Below, piece by piece: positions 23,665-33,161 of a stretch of 64,000 nt of DNA. Where the stretch lies: positions 62,001 to 126,000 of the forward strand of contig CAVYZH010000004.1 of NCBI GenBank assembly GCA_963772975.1, written 5' to 3'. Within the stretch, counting starts at the first letter, position 1; each line of letters opens with the position of its first letter. Made by a program: the position numbers and the translations under genes. The DNA is from AC-32 sp963772975 (lineage in GTDB: Bacteria > Actinomycetota > Thermoleophilia > Gaiellales > Gaiellaceae). The notes below the pieces were generated by a model. It worked only from the letters and a program-made list of their open reading frames with translations, was not told the origin of the DNA and ran no database searches.

Positions 23665-26247
23665 GTGCACCTGCGAGCGATCAAGCTGCGCGGCTTCAAG
23701 TCGTTCCCGGAAGCGGTCGAGGTTCGCCTCGAGCCGGGCGTCGCCGTCGTCGTCGGCCCGAACGGCTCGGGCAAGTCGAACGTGGCCGACGCGCTGCTCT
23801 GGGCCTCCGGCTCGCTGAGCCCGCACGAGCTGCGCGCGGAGAAGCCGGACGACGTCCTCTTCGCCGGCTCGCCCGGCCATGAGCCGGCCGACTTCTGCGA
23901 GGTCGAGCTGCTGTTCGACAACGAGGACGGCGCGCTGCCGGAGCTCGACTTCAGCGAGGTCTCGGTCACGCGCCGGCTGCACCGCGGCGGGGAGGGGCAG
24001 TACCTGATCAACCGCGCGGCGGTGAGGCGCACCGACCTTGTCGAGCTGCTCGCCGACGTCGGCCTCGGCGGCAGCCACGGCTCGGTGATCAGCCAGGGCA
24101 AGGTCGAGGAGATCCTCGCCTCGAAGCCCGAGGAGCGGCGCGCGCTGATCGAGGACGCGGCCGGCCTCGGCAAGTTCAAGCGGCGCCGCCACCGCGCCGA
24201 GCTGAAGCTCGCGCGGGTCGGCATCCAGGTCGAGCGCGCCCGCGATCTCGAGGCCGAGGTGAAGGCGCGGCTGCGGCCGCTCGCCCTGCAGGCGACCGCG
24301 GCCGAGCGGGCCGAGAAGCTGCGCGGTGAGATCGCGGGCCTACGCGCGCGCCTGGCCGAGCTCGACCTGGCCGGGATCGACGAGCGGCTGGCGGAGGTCG
24401 AGGAGCGGCGCGCGGCGGCTGGCCTGGAGCGCAAGCACACCGGCGAGCGGCTCGAGGCCCTGCTCACCGAGCGTAACCGCGTCGAGGAGGAGCTCGCGGC
24501 CGCAGCGGGGCGCGGCGACGGGGCGACCTCGGCCCTCTATCGGCTGCGCAGCGCCGTGGAGCGGCTCGAGCTGCGGCGTGACGCCGCGCGCGAGCTCTCC
24601 GACCGGCTGCGTGCCGAGCCGCTGCTGCCGCGCACGCGCGCGAATCCCGAGCGAGAGGCGCTGCAGGAGCAGGCGCGGCTCGCACGCGAGCGGCTGGCCG
24701 TACTGGAGCACTCGCTCGCCGAGCGCGAAGGGCTACCGCCTGCCGCTCGGGCACTCGCGGAGGAAGGTGAGCGGCTGGCGCTGTCGCTGCTCGAGGTCGA
24801 TGCCGGTTACGAGCGGGCCGTGGCCGCAGCGTTGGCCAGGCGGGCCGCTGCGCTCGTCGCGGCCGACGCGGGCGCCGCGCTCGGTCTCGTCGAGCGGGCG
24901 CGCAAGGCTGGGCTCGGCGATCTCGCCGTGCTCGTGCCGCCGCGTGGGGAGAAGCGGCCGTCGCGGCCGCCGCTCCTCGGCGCGGAACCGCTCTCGAGCC
25001 GTGTCCGCGCGCGGCCCGGCGGCGAGCGGGTCGCCGAGCTGCTGGCAGACGTGTGGCTGGCCGAGCCCGCCGAGCTCGAGCGGGCCGAGAGCGGCGTGCT
25101 CGTCACGCGCGAGGGTCACTGCTTCGACGCCGAGCGTGGCGAGCTCTGGTTCGCCGGCGAGACGGCGGAGGCGGTCCTGCTGCAGCTCGACGCGCGCCGC
25201 CGCGCGCTGGCCGCGGAGGCCGAGGAGCTCGAGCGCCGTGCGGAGGAGCTGCCCGCCGAGGCGCCACCGGTGCCGACCGGCCCGCTGGTCGAGCTCGGCG
25301 AACGTCTTGCGTCCCTCCTGCAGAAGGCGGCAGGCGAGGCCGAGCATTTCGAGGCACCGCTGCGGGCCCGGGTCGACGCGGGCGCCACGCGCGCCGGCGA
25401 GCTGGCCGCGGAGCTGCGCAGGCTCGGCGGCGAGGAGGCCGAGGTCAGGCGTGTTGCCGCGGAGGCCGGCGAGCGGGCCGGCGGAATCGACGTCGAGCGC
25501 GCACGTCTCGAGGCCGAGGCGGACGAGGCGCGGCGGCGGCTGGAGGAGGCCGGAGCCGACCCCGCCGAGGGCGACGACCGCGAGGAGCTCGCCGCCCGGA
25601 TCGAGCGGCTCGAGCGCCGCCGCGAGACGCTCGGGCAAGTCAACCCGCTGGCCAAGGAGGAGTACGACCGCGAGAAGGAGCGCCTGACCGAGCTGGCCGA
25701 GCAGCGCGCCGACCTCGAGGCGAGCCTGAAGGAGCTCGAGCAGCTGCGCGCCGAGCTGGCCGAGACGGTCGAGCGCCGCTTCGACGAGACGTTCACCGCC
25801 GTCAGCGAGCACTTCGCCGAGGTCGCCGCGACGCTCTTCCCGGGCGGCGAGGGCCGGCTGCGGCTGACCGAGCCCGGGGAGGACGGCGAGGAGCCGGGCG
25901 TCGAGGTCGAGCTCAGGCCGCGCGGCAAGCGCGTGACCAGGCTCACGCTGCTCTCGGGCGGCGAGAAGGCGCTCGGCGCGATCTCGTTCCTGTTCGCGCT
26001 CTTCCTCGCCCGCCCGTGCCCGTTCTACCTGCTCGACGAAGTCGAGGCCGCGCTCGACGACGCCAACATCGGCCGCTTCGTCGAGCTGCTGCGCCGCTAC
26101 TCCGAGAGCGCGCAGTTCATCGTCGTCACGCACCAGAAGAAGACGATGGAGGCCGCCGACGTGCTCTACGGCGTGACGATGGGCGGCGACGGCGTCTCGC
26201 AGATCGTCTCGCGGCGCCTGCCGCACGAGGCCGAAGCAGTCGCATAG
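23665..26247 (+). CDS. smc: Chromosome segregation SMC protein with shortened arms
   Basis: All core parts of Smc are present: N-terminal head with Walker A GPNGSGKSN and QGKVEEILASKPEERR, a hinge (about residues 345-510, VDAGYERAVAAAL to the end of the globular part), and a C-terminal head with LSGGEKALGA and Walker B YLLDEVEAALDD. Total length is only 860 residues, against about 1150-1200 for typical bacterial Smc. The loss lies in the two coiled-coil arms, each about 180 residues here. The hinge and heads look complete, so this is a short-armed but apparently functional condensin. Confidence 0.92.
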   Translation: MHLRAIKLRGFKSFPEAVEVRLEPGVAVVVGPNGSGKSNVADALLWASGSLSPHELRAEKPDDVLFAGSPGHEPADFCEVELLFDNEDGALPELDFSEVSVTRRLHRGGEGQYLINRAAVRRTDLVELLADVGLGGSHGSVISQGKVEEILASKPEERRALIEDAAGLGKFKRRRHRAELKLARVGIQVERARDLEAEVKARLRPLALQATAAERAEKLRGEIAGLRARLAELDLAGIDERLAEVEERRAAAGLERKHTGERLEALLTERNRVEEELAAAAGRGDGATSALYRLRSAVERLELRRDAARELSDRLRAEPLLPRTRANPEREALQEQARLARERLAVLEHSLAEREGLPPAARALAEEGERLALSLLEVDAGYERAVAAALARRAAALVAADAGAALGLVERARKAGLGDLAVLVPPRGEKRPSRPPLLGAEPLSSRVRARPGGERVAELLADVWLAEPAELERAESGVLVTREGHCFDAERGELWFAGETAEAVLLQLDARRRALAAEAEELERRAEELPAEAPPVPTGPLVELGERLASLLQKAAGEAEHFEAPLRARVDAGATRAGELAAELRRLGGEEAEVRRVAAEAGERAGGIDVERARLEAEADEARRRLEEAGADPAEGDDREELAARIERLERRRETLGQVNPLAKEEYDREKERLTELAEQRADLEASLKELEQLRAELAETVERRFDETFTAVSEHFAEVAATLFPGGEGRLRLTEPGEDGEEPGVEVELRPRGKRVTRLTLLSGGEKALGAISFLFALFLARPCPFYLLDEVEAALDDANIGRFVELLRRYSESAQFIVVTHQKKTMEAADVLYGVTMGGDGVSQIVSRRLPHEAEAVA

Positions 26248-27429
26248 TGCTCTTCGACGCGGCCGGGTTCGAGCCGCTCACCGACGAGCCCTGGGACGAC
26301 GAGCGGGTGCGCACGGCTATCCGGACGATCGTCGCGGACGCGGACAGCCGCCTTCGACCCTGTTGGGCTCTGGCCGGCGAACGAGTGGGACGTCTGGGGC
26401 TCGACCCCGCCGCTGAAGGACCTCTACTGCGGTGCCGGAGGCGTGATCTGGGCGCTCGACGTGCTGGTCCGCCGCGGGTACGCCGAGACGGGGATCGACC
26501 TCGCCGCGGCGACCGAGCGGACACTCGAGCTCTGGCGCGAAGCGCCGGACCTCGCCGCCGCCGAGATCGAGCTGCCATCGGCCCGCGAGTCGTCTCTCCT
26601 GTGCGGGGAGGCGGGTCTCCTGCTCGTCAACTGGCGTCTCACGCCTCGCGATGACCTCGCCGACAGGCTCCTCCAGCGGGTCCGTGAGAACCGCGACAAC
26701 GAGTTCGAGGAGCTGCTGTGGGGCTCACCCGGGACGCTGCTTGCAGCGCGGGCGATGCATGAATGGACCGGCGAGGAGCGCTGGCTCGAAGCGTGGCGCG
26801 AGAGCGCCGAGGCTCTGATGGCCCGCCGTGACCCCGACGGGCTCTGGACGCAGCAGCTCTACGGCAAAACCCAGCGGCTCCTCGGCCCGGCGCACGGTCT
26901 GGTCGGAATCGCGCACGCGCTGCTGCAGGTCGAGAGCGGGTGGAGCGAGTCGCTGCCGCACGAGGCGGCGGAGATCCTCGCCCGCGAGGCGATCGTCGAG
27001 GACGGGCTCGCGACCTGGCCGGCGACAGCGGGCGGGCCGCTCGCTCCCGCCAGCGGGAGCGGGATCCGCCTTCAGTGGTGCCACGGTGCGCCCGGGATGG
27101 TCGCCACCGCGGCGCCGTACCTCGACGAGGAGCTCCTGCTCGCCGGCGCCGAGCTGACGTGGCGCGCGGGCGCGCACCGCGAGGAGAAGGGCGCGGGTCT
27201 CTGCCACGGCACTTCCGGGAACGGATACGCGCTCTTGAAGACCTTCGAGCGCACCGGAGACGAGCGCTGGCTGGAGCGGGCGCGCCGCTTCGCCGTCCAC
27301 GCGCTCGCGCAGGCAGAGGCAGCGCCCGGCCGGTACTCGCTGTTCACTGGGGGTGTCGGAGTCGCCCTCTTCGCAGCGGCGTGCCTCGACGCCGATCCGC
27401 GGTTCCCGGTGCTCGACGGCTGGGACTAA
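26247..27429 (+). pseudogene. LanC-like (lanthionine synthetase C-like) protein, one frame break
   Basis: The GTG at 26247 overlaps the smc stop. The first 30 residues read in one frame; from about 26340-26345 the rest continues in the +1 frame, giving FDPVGLWPANEWDVWG, LKDLYCGAGGVIWALD and onward to 27429. The C-terminal part has the LanC zinc ligands QWCHGAPG and GLCHGTSGNGYAL, and a final LFTGGVGVALFAAACL. Joined, it is about 394 residues, normal for LanC-like proteins. No lanthipeptide precursor or dehydratase is nearby, so the substrate is unknown. The break may be a sequencing error (G to GG). Confidence 0.78.
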
Positions 27430-27432
27430 CCT
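27427..27432 (+). promoter_or_regulatory. -10 box of ftsY, leaderless
   Basis: TAACCT ends 8 bases before ATG 27440 and overlaps the end of the LanC-like gene. This supports ATG 27440 over an upstream in-frame start at 27353. Confidence 0.55.
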
Positions 27433-27439
27433 CCCGCGG

Positions 27440-28396
27440 ATGGCACGGTCGTGGGGAGAGCTGCTCGGCGAGGAGGACGCGCGTCCGGAGCCGGAGGACG
27501 GCGGCGGGATGTTCGCGCGGCTGCGCGACTCGCTCGGGCGCAGCCGCCGCGCGCTGACGGAGCAGATCGGCGCGGCCACCTTCGACGCGGGTGACGAGGC
27601 GTCGTGGGAGCGGCTCGAGGAGGCGCTGATCGCCGCCGACGTCGGCGTTCCGGCGACCGCCGAGCTGGTGCAGCGGCTCGAGGCGCGGCCGGATGCCGGC
27701 GGCGCCGGTCTGACCGAGGCGCTCACCGAGGAGATCGCACGCATGCTCGGCCAGCCCGCGCAGCTGAACGTCCAAGCGCGGCCGAGCGTGATCCTCGTCG
27801 TCGGCGTCAACGGCACCGGCAAGACGACCACGATCGGCAAGCTCGCGGCCAAGCTCTCCGAGCACGGCCACTCGGTGCTCGTCGCGGCCGCCGACACGTT
27901 CCGCGCCGCGGCCGAGGAGCAGCTCGAGATCTGGGCACAGCGGGCGGACGCCGACTTCGTCGGCTCCGAGCGTGGGGGCGACCCGGCGGCCGTCGCCTTC
28001 GACGCGATTGGGGCGGCGGAGTCGCGCGGGCGCGACGTCGTCGTGGTCGACACGGCCGGCCGGCTGCACACGCAGGCCAACCTGATGGAGGAGCTCGCCA
28101 AGGTCCGCCGCGTGATCGGCCAGCGGCTGGAGGGCGCCCCGCACGAGACCCTGCTCGTCGTCGACGCGACCACCGGGCAGAACGGCCTGCAGCAGGCGCG
28201 GCTCTTCGGCCAGGCGGTCGAGGTGACCGGAATCGCGCTGACCAAGCTCGACGGCTCGGCCAAGGGCGGCATCGCGATCGCGATCGCCCACGAGCTCGGG
28301 CTGCCGGTGAAGCTGATTGGAATCGGCGAGGGACTGGAAGACCTGAGGCCGTTCGATTCGGAGGAGTTCGCTCGAGCGCTCGTCGGCGAGGCTTGA
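27440..28396 (+). CDS. ftsY: Signal recognition particle receptor FtsY
   Basis: 318 residues. A very short N-terminal A region precedes the NG GTPase domains: GVNGTGKTTTIGKLA (G1), DTFRAAAEEQL, VDTAGR (G3), TKLDGSAKGG (G4 region) and GIGEGLEDLRPF. It receives ribosome-nascent chains from Ffh, encoded at 50.8 kb. The actinobacterial smc-ftsY order is kept apart from the inserted LanC-like gene. Confidence 0.95.
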   Translation: MARSWGELLGEEDARPEPEDGGGMFARLRDSLGRSRRALTEQIGAATFDAGDEASWERLEEALIAADVGVPATAELVQRLEARPDAGGAGLTEALTEEIARMLGQPAQLNVQARPSVILVVGVNGTGKTTTIGKLAAKLSEHGHSVLVAAADTFRAAAEEQLEIWAQRADADFVGSERGGDPAAVAFDAIGAAESRGRDVVVVDTAGRLHTQANLMEELAKVRRVIGQRLEGAPHETLLVVDATTGQNGLQQARLFGQAVEVTGIALTKLDGSAKGGIAIAIAHELGLPVKLIGIGEGLEDLRPFDSEEFARALVGEA

Positions 28397-28401
28397 CCGC
28401 C

Positions 28402-29052
28402 ATGGCTCCCCGCACAGGAATCGTGTTCGACAACGACGGGCTGCTGCTCGACACCGAACCGTGCTGGACCCGCGCCGAAGTCGCGGTCTTCGAGCGTCAC
28501 GGTCACGAGTTCGACCTGGAGGCGAAGCGCGCGCTCGTCGGCACGGCGCCCGAGACCGCGGCGCGCGTGCTCGAGCGCCTGCTCGAGCTTCCCGGGCGCG
28601 GCGGGGAGCTGAGCGCGGAGTTGTATGCGCTCGCCCTGGAGGAGATCGCAGCCAGCGCCGCGCCCAGGCCGGGTGCGGTGGAGCTGCTCGACGCGCTCGA
28701 CGGGCGCTGGCCGGTCGCCGTCGCCTCGAACTCGCCGAGGAGCCATCTGCTGGCAGGGCTGATCCGAACTGGCCTCGCCGATCGTTTCGACGCCGTGCTC
28801 GGCGTCGAGGAGGTCGCCGATCCGAAGCCTGCGCCCGACCTCTATCTGCGGGCGTGCGAGCTCATCGGCGCGACTCCCACGAGCTCGCTGGCCCTCGAGG
28901 ACTCGCCCCCGGGCGTCGCCGCCGCGCGGGCGGCCGGCCTCTACGTGCTTGGCGTGCCCTCGGTCGCCGGCGTCGAGCTCGAGGCCGACGCCGTCTTCGA
29001 CTCGCTGGCCGACCCGGGCGTGCTGCAGACGATCGTCGAGCTGCTCGATTGA
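28402..29052 (+). CDS. HAD superfamily phosphatase/phosphomutase (beta-phosphoglucomutase-like)
   Basis: 216 residues. HAD motif I FDNDGLLLDTE supplies the nucleophile and acid Asp pair. Motif II is VASNSP and motif III lies in DPKPAPDLYL; motif IV is LEDSPPGVAAA. The cap position and the sequence around motif I fit the beta-phosphoglucomutase/sugar-phosphatase subgroup. The ATG at 28402 is 6 bases after ftsY. Substrate unresolved; sugar catabolic genes begin just beyond it. Confidence 0.85.
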   Translation: MAPRTGIVFDNDGLLLDTEPCWTRAEVAVFERHGHEFDLEAKRALVGTAPETAARVLERLLELPGRGGELSAELYALALEEIAASAAPRPGAVELLDALDGRWPVAVASNSPRSHLLAGLIRTGLADRFDAVLGVEEVADPKPAPDLYLRACELIGATPTSSLALEDSPPGVAAARAAGLYVLGVPSVAGVELEADAVFDSLADPGVLQTIVELLD

Positions 29053-29094
29053 CGCGACCCCGCCCGCCGCGACGGAGCGGCGAGCGGGGTCGCG
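29053..29094. terminator. Strong bidirectional terminator between convergent genes
   Basis: An 11-bp outer stem (29053-29063 with 29084-29094) and a 6-bp inner stem (29065-29070 with 29077-29082) form one long hairpin directly after the HAD gene stop. The aldose epimerase gene converges from the other side. Confidence 0.8.
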
Positions 29095-29102
29095 CGGCTT
29101 GA

Positions 29103-30389
29103 TCAGTGGTGGTCGTGGAAGGTCGACAGGCGGAAGATCGTGGTCGACGCGAACGTCTGACCGGGCCGGAGCACGGTCGACGGGAAGTTCGCATGGTTCG
29201 GCGAGTCCGGGTAGTGCTGCGTCTCGAGCGCGAACCCGTCGCCCTGCCGGTAGAAGTTCCCGCTCGTCCCGACCAGCGTCCCGTCGAGGAAGTTCCCCGA
29301 GTAGAACTGGACGCCGGGCTCGGTCGTGTCGATCTCGAGCTTGCGCCCGCTCGCCGGGTCGAAGACCTTGGCGGCGGGAACGAGCGCCGTCGAGTTCGGC
29401 CGGTTGAGCACGAAGTTGTGGTCGTAGCCGCGGCCGAACACGATCTGCTGGTTGCTGGCGTCACGGATGCGGGCGCCGATCGCCGTCGGCTTCGTGAAGT
29501 CGAACGGCGTTCCGGCCACCGGGTCGATCGCGCCGGTCGGGATCAGGGTCGAGTCCACGGGCGTGTAGTGGTCGGCGTTCAACCAGAGCACGTGGTCGTA
29601 GATCGCGCTCGTGCCCTCGCCGGAGAGGTTCCAGTAGCTGTGGTTGGTGAGGTTGAGCACCGTCGCCGCGTCCGTCGTGGCGTGGTAGTCGATCCGCAGG
29701 TTGTTGTCGGTGTCGAGCGTGTAGACGACCGTGACGTCGAGGTTGCCCGGATAGCCCGTGCAACCGGGCGTGCGCGAGGGGACGCAGCCCTCACCCTCCT
29801 TGCTGAGGCGATGCAGCGTCAGGCTCACCGACTTCTTGCTCTGGGACGGCGTGGCGTCCCACACCTGCTTGTCGAACCCGAGGTAGCCGCCGTGCAGGCT
29901 GTTCAGGCCGTTGTTGGTGTCGAGCGTGTACGTGTTGCCGTCCAGCGAGAACGTGCCCTTCGCGATCCGGTTGCCGTAGCGGCCGATGATGGCGCCGAAG
30001 TACGGCGAGTTGGGCGTGGGAGCGTTTGGGTTCGTCGGGTAGCCCTGCTGGAAACCGTCCGTGTAGCCCGCGAGGTCCTTGAACCCGAGAACGACGTTCG
30101 CCGAGTTGCCATGGCGATCCGGCACCCACAGCTCCTGGACTATGCCGCCGTAGGTGAGGATCTTGACCACCATCCCCTTGCCGTTGTCAAGGGTGTAGCG
30201 GTCGACGGCGATTCCGCCCGGCGCCGTGCCGAACGGCTCGCTGGTGATGCCGGGCTTGCCGTGGTGGCCATGATGGCCATGGTGTTTGCCTTTCCCTCCC
30301 GACGCGACCGCGCCGGTGAGGCCAATCACCGCGAATACGAGAGCGACCAGCACGCCACCGATCGCGATGCTGCGAAGCGGTCTAGCCAT
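29103..30389 (-). CDS. galM: Secreted aldose 1-epimerase (galactose mutarotase)
   Basis: 428 residues. A signal peptide (about residues 1-30) is followed by a His-rich stretch KGKHHGHHGHHGKPG. The epimerase domain contains TYGGIVQELWVPDRHG, GRYGNRIAKG, NSLHGG, LTNHSYWNLSG (catalytic His), DHNFVL and the final TEPGVQFYSGNFL with the catalytic Glu. It equilibrates sugar anomers, here probably outside the cytoplasm. GGAGGAG precedes the ATG. It is the last of the - strand arabinose gene run. Confidence 0.92.
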   Translation of the reverse strand: MARPLRSIAIGGVLVALVFAVIGLTGAVASGGKGKHHGHHGHHGKPGITSEPFGTAPGGIAVDRYTLDNGKGMVVKILTYGGIVQELWVPDRHGNSANVVLGFKDLAGYTDGFQQGYPTNPNAPTPNSPYFGAIIGRYGNRIAKGTFSLDGNTYTLDTNNGLNSLHGGYLGFDKQVWDATPSQSKKSVSLTLHRLSKEGEGCVPSRTPGCTGYPGNLDVTVVYTLDTDNNLRIDYHATTDAATVLNLTNHSYWNLSGEGTSAIYDHVLWLNADHYTPVDSTLIPTGAIDPVAGTPFDFTKPTAIGARIRDASNQQIVFGRGYDHNFVLNRPNSTALVPAAKVFDPASGRKLEIDTTEPGVQFYSGNFLDGTLVGTSGNFYRQGDGFALETQHYPDSPNHANFPSTVLRPGQTFASTTIFRLSTFHDHH

Positions 30390-30483
30390 TTCTGCTCCTC
30401 CTCCAGTCCGCTGACAACGACTGCCGCAGGAAGCAGGTCAGAGAGAGCCTGTCCGTCAGCTCCCTCTCGTGCCCCAGGTCCAC

Positions 30484-32183
30484 TTACCCGATCGCGTCAC
30501 TTTCAATCACTGCTCGCTGAAGGGCGCGAAGGCGCTTCATTGCGTCGACTCCGCCTCGCCCGAAGAGGTCGTGGAGACGCACGTACTCGGCGTGGAGCTC
30601 GTCGTAGACCGCCCTGTTGGCGGGGTTCGGGACGTACCGCTCGTCGCCGAGCCGCGCCATCTGGCTCGCGGCGTCCTCGATCGAGTCGAAGCCTCCGAGC
30701 TCCGCGCCGGCCGCGACCGCCCCGAACATCGCCGACCCGAGCGCCGGGGTCTGCTTCGACGCGGCGACGGCGTACTCGCGGCCGGTGACGTCGGCGAAGA
30801 TCTGCATCAGCAGCCGGTTCTTCTCGGGCAGCCCGCCGCACGCGACCATCCCGTTCACCGCCACGCCGGCCTCCAGGAAGGCGTCGACGATCACCCTCGT
30901 CCCGAAGGCCGTCGCCTCGAGCAGCGCGCGGTAGGTCTCCGGTGCCTTCGTCGCGAGCGAGAGGCCGACCAGGAGCCCGCTCAGCTCCGCGTCGACCAGG
31001 ATCGAGCGGTTGCCGTTCCACCAGTCGAGGGCCAGCAGCCCGCTCTCCCCGGGACGGAGCTTCGCCGCCTCCGCCTCGAGGACGCCGTGGACGTCGGTGC
31101 CCTGCCGGGCCGCCGCCTCGTGGTACTCGGGAGGCACGCCGTCGTCGGCGAACCAGGCGAAGATGTCGCCGACCGCGGACTGGCCCGCCTCGAACCCGAA
31201 CAGGCCCGGGCACGACACCGTCCTCGACGACGCCGCACATCCCCTCGACGAGCGCGGGCTCGTCGCCCAGGAGGATGTGGCAGATGCTCGTGCCCATGAT
31301 CAGCACCATCGTCCCGGGCTCCGTCACCGTCGCCGCGGGCGCGGCGACGTGGGCGTCCACGTTCGCCACGGCCACCGCCGTTCCCGGGCGCAGGCCCGTC
31401 CAGGCTGCGGCCTGCTCGCTCAGCCCCGCCGGCCCGGCTTCCGAGCGGCGAGACGCCCGCAACATCTTCTCGTCGACGACGTGCTCGAACCTCGGGTCGA
31501 GAGCGGCGAAGTAGGCATCGCTCGGAAACCCGTCGCGCTTCGACCAGATCGCCTTGTAGCCGGCGGTGCAGCTGTTGCGCGTCTCGGTGCCAGTGAGCTG
31601 CCAGACGATCCAATCGGCGGCCTCGATCAGCCGGTCCGCGACGGGCGTAGATCTCGGGCGCCTCGTCCAGGATCTGGAGCGCCTTGGCGAAGAACCACTC
31701 GGACGAGATCTTGCCGCCGTAGCGCGGGAGCCAGGCCTCGCCCCGCTCGGCCGCCAATCTCGTTGATGCGGTCCGCCTCCGGCTGGGCCGCATGGTGCTT
31801 CCACAGCTTCACCCAGGCGTGCGGCTGGCCCCGCAGCTCCTCGAGCAGGCACAGCGGCGTGCCGTCGGCCAGCGTCGGGCAGCATCGTGCAGGCGGTGAA
31901 ATCGATGCCGATCCCGATCACCTCGGCCGGGTCGACGCCCGTCTCGGCGAGGAGCGCGGGAACCGCCTCCTGGAGCGTGCGGACGTAGTCCTCCGGATCC
32001 TGGAGCGCCCAGTCGGGCTCGAGCGCGACGCCGTCGTGAGGAGCGGGGAGCCGCTCGTCGATCACGCCGTGCCGGTACGGGATAGACGGTCGTGCCGAGC
32101 TCCCGCCCTTCGGCGCAGTCGACCAGCACGGCCCGCCCCGACTCGGTGCCGAAGTCGATCCCGAGCGCGTAGCGGCCGCTCAC
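30484..32183 (-). pseudogene. araB: L-ribulokinase AraB, interrupted by five frame breaks
   Basis: FGGY kinase read in pieces. The N-terminus SGRYALGIDFGTESGRAVLVD starts at GTG 32183, overlapping the dehydrogenase stop. Then come IDERLPAPHDG, WEADWIVWQLTGTETRNSC-type sequence and the C-terminal piece from FGFEAGQSAVGDIFAWF to 30484. The frame slips at about 32080, 31878, 31754, 31645 and 31207, each time by one extra base, usually an added C or G in a short run. No stop-rich decay is seen between slips. The gene is either mis-sequenced or very recently broken. The intact enzyme phosphorylates L-ribulose. Confidence 0.85.
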
Positions 32184-33161
32184 GGCCCGTCTCCTGCCCG
32201 CTGGGGCTCGACGACGACCTTCAGCCCGCGTCGCTCCACCAGCTCGTCGAAGGCCTCGCGCCACTCCGACAGCGCGTAGCGGCCGCTGACGAGCCAGCCG
32301 AGCTCGACCTCGCCGGCCTCCGCGAGCCGGATCGCCCGCGGGAGATCGGCGGGCTTCATGCGACGGCAGAGCGCCAGGGTCAGGCCCTTCCGCCGCGCGG
32401 TCGAGGCGGTGAAGCTCGTCCGGTCGCCTTCGGGGATGCCGACGAGGACCACGCGGCCTCCGGGGCGGACGGCGACCATGGCGTCCGCGAGGGCCGCGTC
32501 GTCGCCCGCTGGCTCGAACGCCACGTCGACCTCCCGGTCGTCGAGCGTCGCACCCAGGGACGCGGCCGCTGTCGGCCCGGTGCGGGAGCGGGTCGCTCGC
32601 CACGATCGTCTCCACCCCGGCGGCTCGTAGGGCCTGGACGAGTAGCAGCCCGAGCGGCCCGCAGCCGAACACGCCTGCAGTCGACCCAGGCCGCGCCTTC
32701 GCGAGGTCGAGGGCGTGCAGCGCCACGCCCAGCGGCTCGAGCAGCGAGCCCTCCGTGTCGGAGAGGTCGTCCGGGAGCGCGTGGGCGAGCCGTTCGGGCC
32801 AGGCCAGGCTCGTGCGCAGGGCACCGTCTGCCGAGCCGTGCCCGGCGAAGCGAAGCTCGGGGCAGAGGTGCGGATTCCCGCCCATGCAGACGCTACAGCG
32901 GCCGCACGGCACGGCAGGGTCGAGCGCCACGCGCTCGCCGGCGCGGGAGCCAGACTCGATCGTCCCCACGAACTCGTGCCCGAGGACGAGCGGCCGGTCG
33001 AGGACGGCGTCGCCGATCCCGCCTTCGAGGAACCAGTGCCGGTCGGAACCGCACAGGCCGACGGCTGTCACCCGCACGAGAACCTCGCCGTCGCGCGGCT
33101 CCGGCGCCGGCTCGTCGTGGAGCCTGAGATCGCCCGTCCCGTGGAGGCGCAGGGCCTTCAC
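32180..33161 (-). pseudogene. Zinc-dependent alcohol/polyol dehydrogenase, one frame break
   Basis: Medium-chain dehydrogenase. The GTG at 33161 overlaps araD. Catalytic zinc site GLCGSDRHW with GHEFVG; structural zinc cysteines in CGRCSVCMGGNPHLC; Rossmann segment VFGCGPLGLLLVQ. At about 32571-32577 the frame slips by +1 (GG to GGG fits) and continues as AAASLGATLDDREVDVAFEPAG to the end. It resembles sorbitol/threonine-type dehydrogenases. It sits between araD and araB, so a polyol or sugar of the arabinose route is the likely substrate. Exact substrate unknown. Confidence 0.8.

Noticed and set aside
26247..27429. Lanthipeptide biosynthetic gene cluster
   Set aside because: A LanC-like enzyme alone, without precursor peptide, dehydratase or exporter, between smc and ftsY.
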